A DNA stretch of 42,295 bases. It comes from Candidatus Kappaea frigidicola (GTDB lineage Bacteria > Omnitrophota > Gorgyraeia > JAGLLT01). Under the pieces are notes generated by a model. It saw only the letters and a program-made list of their open reading frames with translations. It ran no database searches and was not told where the DNA came from. The first letter of the stretch is position 1; each line of letters begins with the position of its first letter. Below are positions 22,177 to 30,496 of the stretch, one piece after another. The position numbers were made by a program, and so were the translations under genes. The DNA is taken from positions 1 to 42,295 of the forward strand of contig JAVCCI010000027.1 in the NCBI GenBank assembly GCA_030765555.1, read 5' to 3'.

Positions 22177-23230
22177 TCCTTATGGAATAGGAGATGTTCT
22201 TTTTACAACTCCGCTAATAAGTAATCTTAGAGAATTTTATCCAAAGAGCAAAATAGATGTTGTTTTAGGTTCTAGAACGAAGCAAATCTTAGAATTCAAT
22301 TCAGATATTAGTAAGATTCATGTATTTGATAAGGGGTTTTTTGATAAACTAAGTTTTTTAAGGCGTTGGCAATACTTAATGGAGTTTTGTCGATGTATTA
22401 GAGAAGAAAAGTATGAATTGCTTATTGATTTATCTAATTCTTCTCAGTATGGATTTATTGAAAAGTTTTTCTTAAGGATTCCGGAAAGAATTGGTTTTAA
22501 TTATAAGGGTAGGGGTAGACATTTAACTCACCATATAGATCTAACTAGTTTTAGTAGTAAGCATGTTGTTGATTATTATCTTTCTTTGTTAACATTACTT
22601 AATATGGTTCCTGCGAACAAGCCTTTAAGGTTTCCTTTGAGGCAAAATAGCATTGATAAGGTTGGAAAATATTTAATAAGTAAGGGAATTGAAGAGGAAA
22701 ATTTGCTGATAACTTTGGTGCCGGCAGGAGGATTAAGTTGGTCAGATAAGGCGTCCTATAAACAATGGCCTCAAGAAAAGTATGCGCAATTGGCAGATGA
22801 GCTTATATTAAAGCTGAACGCGAAAGTTATAATTACTGGAGGGGAATGTGACCGGGATATTTGCCGAAATGTAATGAATTTAATGAAGTCTAAGGATGTT
22901 GAAGTGATATGTAATTTTAGTATTCTGGAATTTGCTGCTCTATGTAATCTTTCTAATCTGGTAATCTGTAATGATGGAGGTCCTTTGCATGTGGCTGTAA
23001 GTCAAAAAACGCCTACAATTTCATTTTTTGGACCTGTAGATGAAAAAGTTTATGGGCCATATCCGCCCCAAGAAATTCATGCAGTAATTACCAGTGAGAT
23101 TGAATGTCGGCCATGTTATAAGAGCTTTAAATTTACTGAGTGTGGCACAAAAAATTGCCTGAATTCAATAGAAGTTGATAAGGCTTTTTGCAAGGCAAGA
23201 CAAATGCTTCAAATAACATATAATATATAG
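22139..23230 (+). CDS. GT9-family glycosyltransferase
   Basis: A 363-residue GT9 protein: 'ILVINPYGIGDVLFTTPLIS' at the N-terminus, 'LVPAGGLSWSDKASYKQWPQ' in place of the usual PG-W-KRW block, 'VICNDGGPLHVAVSQKTPTI' with FFGPVDEKVYGPYP, and a terminal cysteine cluster ('ECRPCYKSFKFTECGTKNCL'). It starts inside the previous gene (38-base overlap), so translation is coupled. Donor-site differences from the other four GT9 domains suggest a distinct step. It is the last gene of the glycosyltransferase block; a new promoter follows. Confidence 0.88.
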   Translation: MRQKNYSKILVINPYGIGDVLFTTPLISNLREFYPKSKIDVVLGSRTKQILEFNSDISKIHVFDKGFFDKLSFLRRWQYLMEFCRCIREEKYELLIDLSNSSQYGFIEKFFLRIPERIGFNYKGRGRHLTHHIDLTSFSSKHVVDYYLSLLTLLNMVPANKPLRFPLRQNSIDKVGKYLISKGIEEENLLITLVPAGGLSWSDKASYKQWPQEKYAQLADELILKLNAKVIITGGECDRDICRNVMNLMKSKDVEVICNFSILEFAALCNLSNLVICNDGGPLHVAVSQKTPTISFFGPVDEKVYGPYPPQEIHAVITSEIECRPCYKSFKFTECGTKNCLNSIEVDKAFCKARQMLQITYNI

Positions 23231-23243
23231 GCTTTATATACAT

Positions 23244-23272
23244 TTGACACCTTTTTTAGCATGTGATAGAAT
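23244..23272 (+). promoter_or_regulatory. Near-consensus promoter giving an apparently leaderless hldE1 mRNA
   Basis: TTGACA (23244-23249), 17 bases, TAGAAT (23267-23272). Transcription would start about 7 bases after the -10, at 23279-23280, which is the A of the hldE1 ATG. The only Shine-Dalgarno-like bases (AAAGGA, 23273-23278) lie 1 base from the ATG, too close to act, and would not be in the mRNA. Confidence 0.65.
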
Positions 23273-23279
23273 AAAGGAC

Positions 23280-24275
23280 ATGAATAAATTGCTTAAGATC
23301 CTACCCAAATTTAAAAAAATCAGGATTTTAGTTGTGGGTGATTTAATCCTGGATGAATTTATATGGGGCAGCGTGGAAAGGATTTCCCCGGAAGCTCCAG
23401 TTCCTGTAGTGCGCGTAAAATCCCAATCTTTTATGCCTGGAGGAGCTAGTAATGTTGCTAATAACATAAAGGCTTTAGGAGCAACTGTTTTTATGGTTGG
23501 AGTTGCCGGTGCAGATAGTTATGGTGATATTTTAAAACACCAACTTCAGGATAGAGGCATAAACACAGATGGCCTTATTACTGATGGTTGTCGTCAGACT
23601 ACCTTAAAAACAAGAGTAATTGCTCATAATCAACAGGTTGTGAGGATAGATAAAGAAGACAGTCATCATATAAATAGCCGTATTTTAAAAAAGATATCCA
23701 GTTATATTCTTAAAAAAATACCAAAAGTTGATGCTGTTATAATCGAGGATTATGGCAAAGGTGTCATTACTCCTCAGCTGTTAAGTTCTATTCTAAAAGA
23801 AGCTAAAAAGCAGAATAAGATAGTAACTATTGATCCCAAAGAGCAGCATCTATCATATTATAAGAAAGCTACTTGTATTACACCCAATAAGTATGAATTA
23901 GAGAAAGTAACGCATGTAAAAATTGAAGACGCAACGAGCCTTAAAAAAGCAGCTAATATAATATTGAAGAAACTCGAACTTGATTCTATATTGGTTACCC
24001 TAGGTGAGGATGGAATGTGTTTATTTGAAAAAGGGGGAAAAGCTACCAAGATACCGACTATGGCTCAAGAGGTTTATGATGTGTCAGGTGCTGGTGATAC
24101 TGTAATTTCTGCTTTTACCTTAGCTTTAGCTAGTAAAGCCAATATGAAGCAAGCAGCGTTAATGTCTAATTGTGCTGCCGGAGTTGTGGTTGGGAAAGTT
24201 GGAGTTGCTGTCTGCTTAGTAGATGAATTACGGAAGAAAATTATTGCACAGAATAAAAAAGAGGTGAAAAAATGA
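23280..24275 (+). CDS. hldE1: D-glycero-beta-D-manno-heptose-7-phosphate kinase (HldE1/RfaE1)
   Basis: A 331-residue PfkB/ribokinase-family kinase making heptose 1,7-bisphosphate for ADP-heptose. It has 'VVGDLILDEFIWGSVERISP' followed by EAPVPVV (the RfaE1 signature), 'PGGASNVANNIKALGA', 'ITPNKYELEKV' and the catalytic 'DVSGAGDTVISAF'. The nucleotidyltransferase half (HldE2) of the fused E. coli HldE is absent, so it must be encoded elsewhere. ATG 23280 is chosen. A TTG 36 bases upstream is in frame, but it is the -35 hexamer of the promoter, and the extra residues (MTPFLACDRIKD) do not belong to the family. It overlaps kdsB by 4 bases. Confidence 0.93.
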   Translation: MNKLLKILPKFKKIRILVVGDLILDEFIWGSVERISPEAPVPVVRVKSQSFMPGGASNVANNIKALGATVFMVGVAGADSYGDILKHQLQDRGINTDGLITDGCRQTTLKTRVIAHNQQVVRIDKEDSHHINSRILKKISSYILKKIPKVDAVIIEDYGKGVITPQLLSSILKEAKKQNKIVTIDPKEQHLSYYKKATCITPNKYELEKVTHVKIEDATSLKKAANIILKKLELDSILVTLGEDGMCLFEKGGKATKIPTMAQEVYDVSGAGDTVISAFTLALASKANMKQAALMSNCAAGVVVGKVGVAVCLVDELRKKIIAQNKKEVKK

Positions 24276-25003
24276 CAACTTGTGGCATAATACCTGCCAG
24301 ATTTGATTCTCAACGATTTAAGGGTAAGGTCTTAGAGAAAATTAAAGGTAAGTCTATGCTTTGGCATGTATATAATAGAGCCAAAGAAGCGCAGCTTTTA
24401 GATGATGTAATAATTGCAACCGATAATAAAAAAATACAAAAAGAAGCTGAAAATTTTGGAGCAGAAGTTGTTATGACTTCTCCTGAAGCGACAACTGGAA
24501 CAGATAGAATAGCAGAAGTCGCCCAGTCTTTGAGTCACGATATTATTATAAATATTCAAGGTGATGAGCCTCTAATTGATCCGAAATTAATAGATAAATT
24601 AGTCCAAACGTTATCCGATGATGAATCCTTAAAAATAGTTACAGCTGTTTTTAAGTGTAACAAAAAAAATTATCTTGAGGGTCAGGACGTTGTTAAAGTT
24701 GTAAAAGATGCAGATGATTATGCTCTTTATTTTTCAAGATCTTTGATTCCTTATCCTCGTTGTGTTGATGAAGTGAATTTTTATAAACATTTAGGTATTT
24801 ATGCTTACAGGCGAATGTTTCTTTTGACTTTTGCCACTTTAGCTCCTTCTGAATTAGAAGTTATTGAAGGTTTGGAGCAATTACGGATGCTTGAATATGG
24901 CTATAGGATAAAGGTTGTTGAAGCGGAGAATGACTCTATCGGAGTGGATACTCCCGAAGAGCTAGAGAAAGTAAAAATGATAATGGAGAAATCTAGTGCC
25001 TAA
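24272..25003 (+). CDS. kdsB: 3-deoxy-manno-octulosonate cytidylyltransferase (CMP-Kdo synthetase)
   Basis: A 243-residue enzyme that activates Kdo with CTP for transfer to lipid A. It shows 'IIPARFDSQRFKGKVLEKI' (the P-A-R-x2-S-x-R-x2-G-K nucleotide loop, with Phe in place of Leu), 'IIATDNKKI', 'SPEATTGTDRIAEV', 'INIQGDEPLIDP', 'YFSRSLIPYPR', and 'HLGIYAYRRMFLL'. It starts inside the hldE1 stop (ATGA) with GAGGTG upstream, and its end overlaps the GTG start of pyrG by 8 bases. CTP synthase as next gene supplies its co-substrate. Confidence 0.96.
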   Translation: MTTCGIIPARFDSQRFKGKVLEKIKGKSMLWHVYNRAKEAQLLDDVIIATDNKKIQKEAENFGAEVVMTSPEATTGTDRIAEVAQSLSHDIIINIQGDEPLIDPKLIDKLVQTLSDDESLKIVTAVFKCNKKNYLEGQDVVKVVKDADDYALYFSRSLIPYPRCVDEVNFYKHLGIYAYRRMFLLTFATLAPSELEVIEGLEQLRMLEYGYRIKVVEAENDSIGVDTPEELEKVKMIMEKSSA

Positions 25004-26606
25004 ATATATTTTTATTACGGGTGGAGTTGTTTCAAGTCTCGGCAAAGGTATCGCATCAAGTTCTATAGGTAAACTTTTGGAGTCAGAAGGTCTAAGGGTT
25101 ACCATTATGAAATTTGATCCGTATCTTAATGTAGATCCTGGAACCATGAATCCTTGGCAGCATGGGGAAGTCTATGTTACTGAGGATGGGACTGAAACTG
25201 ATCTTGACTTGGGCCACTACGAACGTTTCACCAAAGCACCTCTCGGGGATAATAATAGTGTAACTAGTGGAAAAATTTATAATAGTGTTATTGAAAAAGA
25301 AAGAAGAGGGGAATATTTAGGAGCTACCGTTCAAGTTATTCCTCACATAACTGATGAGATAAAGCGCCGCATAAAGGAAGTATCTCGTGGTAAGAGTTTT
25401 GACGTAGTTATATGTGAGATTGGAGGCACTGTTGGTGATATCGAAGGTCTTCCTTTTGTAGAAGCCATAAGGCAATTTCGCCAGGATATTGGCAAAAACA
25501 ATGTTATATTTATTCATCTAACTCTTATTCCTTATTTGAAATCAGCCCAGGAGCTCAAGACTAAACCTACGCAGCATAGCGTTAATAAGTTAAGAGAAAT
25601 TGGTATTCAGCCTGATATAATCCTATGTCGTTGTGAGAAAAAACTTCCCTTAAAAGCTAAAGAGAAAATATCACTTTTTTGTAATGTAGAAAAAGAAGCT
25701 GTAGTTGAGGCTCCTGATGTTAAGTGTATTTATGAGGTTCCCTTAGTGTATAAAAAGGGTGGCTTAGATAGAATTATAAGACAGAAGCTGTCTCTTAAAG
25801 AAGGAAAAACTGATCTTAAAGATTGGAAGCGAAAAGTTGTTGATGTGGCTTTGCATCCCAAGAAGAAAGTTAAAATAGCTGTCATTGGAAAATATATTCA
25901 ATTGCAAGATGCATATAAATCTATATATGAAGCTTTAAGGCATGCTGGCATTGCTAATGATTGTGAAATTGATATTAAAAAAATTGATTCCCAGAAATTG
26001 AATAAATTAACCCTTAAAAAAATATTTAATGATGTTAAAGGCATTTTAGTCCCGGGGGGTTTTGGAGTAAGAGGTATTGAGGGAAAGATAAATGCGATTC
26101 GTTATGCCAGAGAAAATAATATACCTTTCTTTGGAATCTGTCTTGGTATGCAGTGTGCAGTTATAGATTTTGCTCGCAACGTCTGCAAGCTAGAGAAAGC
26201 CAATTCTACAGAATTTAATAATAAAACAAAATATCCCGTTATATCTTTACTGGATGAGCAGAAGAAAGTGAAGAGCGTGGGGGGAACTATGCGTTTAGGG
26301 GCATATTCATGTCAGTTGAAAAAAGGTACCCTCAGCTACAAAGCTTATAATAAAAAAAATATTTACGAGAGGCATAGACATCGCTATGAATTTAATAATA
26401 AATATTTAAAACTAATGCAATCGAAAGGTTTAAGAATAACTGGTTTACATAAAGCTAAAAACTTAATCGAAATTATAGAGCTTAAAAATCATCCTTGGTT
26501 TGTGGCTTCTCAGTTTCATCCGGAATTTAAATCAAAACCTGATAAGGCACATCCGTTGTTTGTTAATTTTGTTAAAGCGGCCATAAAACTTAATGAGAAG
26601 AAATAG
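24996..26606 (+). CDS. pyrG: CTP synthase (glutamine hydrolysing)
   Basis: A 536-residue enzyme making CTP from UTP, ATP and glutamine. The synthetase domain (1-265) starts 'YIFITGGVVSSLGKGIASSS' with 'KFDPYLNVDPGTMNP', 'HGEVYVTEDGTETDLDLGHY' and 'EIGGTVGDIE'. The glutaminase domain (about 290-536) has 'VPGGFGVRG', the nucleophile Cys382 in 'FGICLGMQ', 'ERHRHRYEFNN' and 'ASQFHPEFKS'. A GTG start with TGGAG 7 bases upstream gives the standard N-terminus. Placement between kdsB and kdsA matches the pyrG-kdsA pairing of many Gram-negatives and ties CTP to CMP-Kdo production. Confidence 0.97.
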   Translation: MPKYIFITGGVVSSLGKGIASSSIGKLLESEGLRVTIMKFDPYLNVDPGTMNPWQHGEVYVTEDGTETDLDLGHYERFTKAPLGDNNSVTSGKIYNSVIEKERRGEYLGATVQVIPHITDEIKRRIKEVSRGKSFDVVICEIGGTVGDIEGLPFVEAIRQFRQDIGKNNVIFIHLTLIPYLKSAQELKTKPTQHSVNKLREIGIQPDIILCRCEKKLPLKAKEKISLFCNVEKEAVVEAPDVKCIYEVPLVYKKGGLDRIIRQKLSLKEGKTDLKDWKRKVVDVALHPKKKVKIAVIGKYIQLQDAYKSIYEALRHAGIANDCEIDIKKIDSQKLNKLTLKKIFNDVKGILVPGGFGVRGIEGKINAIRYARENNIPFFGICLGMQCAVIDFARNVCKLEKANSTEFNNKTKYPVISLLDEQKKVKSVGGTMRLGAYSCQLKKGTLSYKAYNKKNIYERHRHRYEFNNKYLKLMQSKGLRITGLHKAKNLIEIIELKNHPWFVASQFHPEFKSKPDKAHPLFVNFVKAAIKLNEKK

Positions 26607-26611
26607 ATGTT

Positions 26612-27433
26612 ATGAGAGAAATTAAGATAGCTGATTATAAAATTGGAGCTAAAAATCCCCTGTTTATTATTGCAGGACCCTGTGTTATTGAAAATGAAAA
26701 AGACACCATTAGGATGGCTCATCAACTGAAAGAAATATCAATTACCAGCGGTGTTAATTTGATTTTTAAATCTAGTTATGATAAAGCTAATAGAAGTTCG
26801 CTATCTTCTTATCGTGGTCCCGGAATTAGGAAAGGCTTGGATATACTTAAAAAAGTCAAGAAAGAAACGGGGCTAGCTATAATTAGCGATGTTCATAGTG
26901 TTAATGAAATAAAACAAGCTGCTGCGGTTTTAGATGTAATTCAAATACCAGCTCTTTTATCTAGGCAGACAGATTTAATTATAGCTGCAGCCAAAACTAA
27001 AAAAATTATCAATATTAAAAAAGGACAATTTTTGTCCCCTTATGAAGTATTGAATATAATCGAAAAAATAACCAGTTGTAAAAATGAAAATATTATATTG
27101 ACTGAAAGAGGTTTCGTGTTTGGATATAATAATTTAGTTAGCGATATGCGTTCAATTGTGATAATGAGAAAGTATGGTTTTCCAGTGGTTTTCGATGCAT
27201 CGCATAGTGTTCAATTGCCGGGAGGGGCAGGTAATAAATCTTCTGGTGAGAAAGAATTTATTCCTTATTTAGCTAAAGCTGCCGCTGCTGTGGGAGTGGA
27301 CGGTATTTTTCTGGAAGTTCATAATCAGCCCAATAAGGCTAAGTGTGATGGTCCTAATATGTTAAAAATAAGTCAACTTAAAAATTTAATTATTCAGTTA
27401 AAAGAAATTTCCATTATTGTAGGAGATAGATAG
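26612..27433 (+). CDS. kdsA: 3-deoxy-8-phosphooctulonate synthase (Kdo-8-P synthase), metal-type
   Basis: A 273-residue aldolase-type enzyme condensing arabinose 5-phosphate with PEP. It has 'LFIIAGPCVIENEKD', 'FKSSYDKANRSSLSSYRGPG', 'IQIPALLSRQTDLI', 'ILTERGFVFGYNNLVSDMRS', 'VVFDASHSVQLPGG', and 'LEVHNQP...CDGPNML'. Cys24 in the A-G-P-C block, where the E. coli enzyme has Asn, places it in the metal-dependent class known from Aquifex. The His, Glu and Asp metal ligands also seem present in the later blocks. It starts 5 bases after pyrG and lies 2 bases before kdsD. Confidence 0.96.
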   Translation: MREIKIADYKIGAKNPLFIIAGPCVIENEKDTIRMAHQLKEISITSGVNLIFKSSYDKANRSSLSSYRGPGIRKGLDILKKVKKETGLAIISDVHSVNEIKQAAAVLDVIQIPALLSRQTDLIIAAAKTKKIINIKKGQFLSPYEVLNIIEKITSCKNENIILTERGFVFGYNNLVSDMRSIVIMRKYGFPVVFDASHSVQLPGGAGNKSSGEKEFIPYLAKAAAAVGVDGIFLEVHNQPNKAKCDGPNMLKISQLKNLIIQLKEISIIVGDR

Positions 27434-27435
27434 GG

Positions 27436-28395
27436 ATGCCTAGTAAGAGAGCTCAGGATGTTCTAAAAATAGAGGCAAAGGCAATAAGTGATCTTGTGCC
27501 TCGCATTGGAAAAAATTTTCAAGAAGCTATCACAATTTTATTTAAAACTAAAGGACTTATTATAGTTACTGGTATGGGCAAGCCTGGATTTATTGCTCAA
27601 AAGATTTCTGCTACTTTAGCTTCTCTGGGAATTTCCAGTATTTTCTTACATCCAGCAGAAGCCATACATGGAGATTTAGGAAGAGTTGCCAAAGAGGATG
27701 TCATCATTGCCTTGTCTAACAGTGGCCAAACAGAAGAAATAATAAGATTATTAGCTACTATAAAAAAAATTGGGGCAAAACTGATTGCCCTCACCGGTAA
27801 TATTAAATCAGATTTAGCTAAAAATAGCGATGTAGTTTTAGATGTAAGTGTTAAAAAAGAAGCCTGTTCTTTAGGTTTGGCTCCGACATCTTCTACAACA
27901 GCTATGCTCGCTATGGGAGATGCTCTGGCTATGGTTTTAGCTGATAAAAAAGGTCTTAAGGAAGAAGACTTTGCTCTTTATCATCCTGGTGGAACCCTGG
28001 GAAAGAGATTGCTTCTGAAGGTTGAAGATATTATGAGAAAAGGGGCTGGTAATCCTATTGTAGATGAGGAAATGCTGATTAAAAGTGTTCTTTTGAAGAT
28101 TACCAAAGCTAAAGCTGGAAGCGCAACAGTGATTAATAAAAAAGGTAAACTAATTGGTATATTTACTGATGGTGACCTAAGGAGACACTTGGAAGCAGAT
28201 ATGGATCTCAGGGTAAAAAAAGTTAAGGATGTAATGACGAAAAATCCAGTGTCTATTGAAAGAGGAAAATTAGCTTACGAGGCTCTTAAGATATTGCAAC
28301 AAAAACGAATCGACGAAATCCCAGTTGTTGATAAAAATAATAAGCCTGTAGGCCTGGTAGATGTTCAGGATTTACTTAAGGCTGGATTGGTTTAA
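27436..28395 (+). CDS. kdsD: Arabinose-5-phosphate isomerase
   Basis: A 319-residue isomerase converting ribulose 5-phosphate to arabinose 5-phosphate, the first step to Kdo. The SIS domain (about 30-170) has 'VTGMGKPGFIAQKISATLAS' (usual G-M-G-K-S-G, here Pro replaces Ser), 'HPAEAIHGDLGRV', 'ALSNSGQTEEIIRL', 'LAPTSSTTAMLAMGDALA', and 'FALYHPGGTLGKRL'. Two CBS repeats follow (about 205-319), a probable ligand-sensing module. AGGAG lies 10 bases upstream. The stop overlaps the kdsC start by one base. With kdsA, kdsC and kdsB it completes the Kdo branch within one operon. Confidence 0.96.
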   Translation: MPSKRAQDVLKIEAKAISDLVPRIGKNFQEAITILFKTKGLIIVTGMGKPGFIAQKISATLASLGISSIFLHPAEAIHGDLGRVAKEDVIIALSNSGQTEEIIRLLATIKKIGAKLIALTGNIKSDLAKNSDVVLDVSVKKEACSLGLAPTSSTTAMLAMGDALAMVLADKKGLKEEDFALYHPGGTLGKRLLLKVEDIMRKGAGNPIVDEEMLIKSVLLKITKAKAGSATVINKKGKLIGIFTDGDLRRHLEADMDLRVKKVKDVMTKNPVSIERGKLAYEALKILQQKRIDEIPVVDKNNKPVGLVDVQDLLKAGLV

Positions 28396-28928
28396 TGCAA
28401 TTAGATAGTAATCTTAAGGATAAAATACAGAAAATTAAACTTCTTATTTTAGATGTTGATGGTGTTTTGACTGATGGAAAAATTATTTATTCTTCCTTTG
28501 GTCATGATATTAAAGAGTTTGATGTAAAAGATGGTTTTGGGATCACCCTCTTGTATAGGGCAGGCATTCGTTCGGTTATTCTTTCTGCACGTTCATCTAG
28601 AACAATCAGGAAAAGAGCTAAAGATATGCACATCGATGCAATTTATGAAAATGCATATATAAAATTAGATGCGTATAATAAAATACTACAAAAATATAAA
28701 TTGACTTGCGAACAAACAGCTTTTATTGGAGATGATTTGGTTGATTTGCCAGTTTTAACAAGAGTAGGTTTTTCAGCTTGTACTGCTTGTGCTGTTAGGC
28801 ATTTAAAAGAAAAAGTTGATTATGTAACTGAACACAGGGGAGGCTCTGGTGCAGTCAGAGAAGTAGCTGAAATGATATTAGATGTTCAGGGTTTATGGCA
28901 GAGTGTTACCAGTAGGTATTACAAATAA
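28395..28928 (+). CDS. kdsC: 3-deoxy-D-manno-octulosonate 8-phosphate phosphatase
   Basis: A 177-residue HAD phosphatase, the usual length of tetrameric KdsC. The nucleophile motif is 'LLILDVDGVLTDGKI' (Asp20, Asp22), followed by 'FDVKDGFGITLLYRAGI', the motif II Ser in 'VILSARSS', and motif IV 'AFIGDDLVDLPVL'. The C-terminus has 'EHRGGSGAVREVAEMIL', the KdsC-specific tail that closes over the neighbouring active site. It starts in the last base of kdsD (TAATG) and is followed directly by lptC. Confidence 0.95.
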   Translation: MQLDSNLKDKIQKIKLLILDVDGVLTDGKIIYSSFGHDIKEFDVKDGFGITLLYRAGIRSVILSARSSRTIRKRAKDMHIDAIYENAYIKLDAYNKILQKYKLTCEQTAFIGDDLVDLPVLTRVGFSACTACAVRHLKEKVDYVTEHRGGSGAVREVAEMILDVQGLWQSVTSRYYK

Positions 28929-29777
28929 ATGAAAAAATTTAAGTTTGGATTTATATTTATATGTTTAATGATATTGCTTGCAGGCTGCGCTCCTAAATCT
29001 AGCACTCAAGAGAGTGATAGTATGGATGATATTGGTTCTGAAGAAGGAGCACAACAAAAATTGCTTACTTTTTCTCTTTCTGGCACAGAAGAGGGTAAAA
29101 AGAAATGGGATCTTGAAGGAGAATCAGCAGACATCTTGAGCTCTGAACTAATTGAGCTTTCTAATATTAAAGGCAAAACATATAATAAAGATAACGTTAT
29201 TACGCTTACTGCAGATAGTGGAACGTTCGATAGGAATAGTAATGACGTTAAGTTAAAATCCAATGTAGTAGCTGTTACTGACGATGGAGCAAGGCTTACT
29301 ACAGATAAATTGAATTGGAATGCCCAGAAGGAAGAAGTTTGGACTGAAGATATTGTTAATGTTGACAGGGATAATGTAAAAGTGAAAGGTACCGGAATAA
29401 CTGGTCATCCAAGTTTAGAGCAAGTAAAGTTTGAGCAGGATGTGACAATTGATATTGCTCCCAGTACTATAATCACCTGTGACGGTGCTTTAGAAATAGA
29501 TTATAAAGAAAGCGTTGCTTATTTAAATGACAACGTAGAAGTTATTGATGAAAGAGGTAAGTTGAAAGCTGATAAAGCGTGCGTTTATTTTGATAAAGAG
29601 AGAAAAGAGATAAAAAAAGTTATAGCTGAAGGAAATGTAAGTATTCAAAGAGGCGAAAATATTACTTACAGTGAAAAGGCTATATACTACGCCAAAGAAG
29701 CAAAAGTTATTTTACAGGGAAGGCCTAAATTTATAATTTATTCTAGCATACAAGAGGATAATGATGGACTTAATTAA
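28929..29777 (+). CDS. LptC-LptA fusion lipoprotein (LPS transport)
   Basis: A 282-residue lipoprotein: the signal peptide 'FKFGFIFICLMILLAGC' ends in a lipobox with Cys20. Residues 40-160 look like LptC ('KKWDLEGESADI', 'LTADSGTFDRNSNDVKLKSN', 'DNVKVKGTGI'). Residues 165-275 look like LptA/OstA ('CDGALEIDYKES', 'LKADKACVYFDKERKEI', 'VIAEGNVSIQRGENI', 'VILQGRPKFI'). Both modules are slices of the periplasmic beta-jellyroll bridge that carries LPS from LptBFG to the outer membrane. E. coli has two proteins and anchors LptC by a helix; here one lipid-anchored chain seems to do both. It overlaps lptB by 17 bases. Confidence 0.82.
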   Translation: MKKFKFGFIFICLMILLAGCAPKSSTQESDSMDDIGSEEGAQQKLLTFSLSGTEEGKKKWDLEGESADILSSELIELSNIKGKTYNKDNVITLTADSGTFDRNSNDVKLKSNVVAVTDDGARLTTDKLNWNAQKEEVWTEDIVNVDRDNVKVKGTGITGHPSLEQVKFEQDVTIDIAPSTIITCDGALEIDYKESVAYLNDNVEVIDERGKLKADKACVYFDKERKEIKKVIAEGNVSIQRGENITYSEKAIYYAKEAKVILQGRPKFIIYSSIQEDNDGLN

Positions 29778-30486
29778 AACTGAAAAGTTGATTAAATCTT
29801 ACTCTGGCCGCAAGGTTGTTAATCAGGTCAGTATTGAGATAAGAAGAGGTGAAATAGTTGGTCTCTTGGGACCTAATGGTGCTGGCAAGACGACAACATT
29901 TTATATGTTAGTTGGTTTAATTAATCCTGAAGGCGGAGGCGTATATTTTGGTAATCGTAATATTACTCGACTTCCAATGTATAGAAGGGCTCGTTTTGGC
30001 ATAAGTTATTTATCTCAGGAAACGTCAACTTTTAGAAAGTTAACTGTTGCGGAAAATATTATGGCTATTTTGGAGACAATGCGAATACCCTATTCAGAAA
30101 GAAAACGAAGATTGCAAGCTTTGTTGGAGGATTTAAATATTGCACATTTAGCCAAGAGCAAGGCTTACACTCTTTCTGGAGGAGAAAGAAGGCGCCTCGA
30201 AATAACTAGAGCGTTAGTTTCTGATCCAGCATTTATTTTGTTGGATGAACCTTTTTCAGGGGTTGATCCTATTGCTGTTTTTGAGGTTCAGCAGATTATC
30301 ACTCATCTTCGGAATCGGGGCTTAGGAATTCTTCTTACAGATCATAGTGTTAGAGAAACGCTGGCGATTACTGATAGGTCTTATATTATGGCAGAAGGAA
30401 AAATTTTAATTTCTGGCACCAGCGAGGAATTAATTAATGATCCTAAAGCAAGGCAAATATACTTGGGCGAAAAATTTACTATGTGA
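29761..30486 (+). CDS. lptB: LPS export ABC transporter ATPase
   Basis: A 241-residue cytoplasmic ATPase that powers LPS extraction with LptFG. It has Walker A 'GPNGAGKTTT', a Q-loop in 'ISYLSQETSTFRKLTVAENI', the signature 'LSGGERRRLEITRAL', Walker B 'FILLDEPFSGVDPIAV', and the switch His in 'LLTDHSVRETL'. The 'FSGVDPIAV' and 'SVRETL' strings are specific to LptB. Two adjacent ATG codons (29761, 29764) are possible starts within the end of the LptC-LptA gene. In Proteobacteria rpoN usually follows; here a hairpin-rich spacer and hpf follow instead. Confidence 0.96.
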   Translation: MMDLIKTEKLIKSYSGRKVVNQVSIEIRRGEIVGLLGPNGAGKTTTFYMLVGLINPEGGGVYFGNRNITRLPMYRRARFGISYLSQETSTFRKLTVAENIMAILETMRIPYSERKRRLQALLEDLNIAHLAKSKAYTLSGGERRRLEITRALVSDPAFILLDEPFSGVDPIAVFEVQQIITHLRNRGLGILLTDHSVRETLAITDRSYIMAEGKILISGTSEELINDPKARQIYLGEKFTM

Positions 30487-30496
30487 GTGAGACCCC

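Noticed and set aside
23244..23279. Extended hldE1 start at TTG 23244
   Set aside because: The TTG is the first half of a TTGACA -35 hexamer, and the extra 12 residues do not belong to the kinase family.
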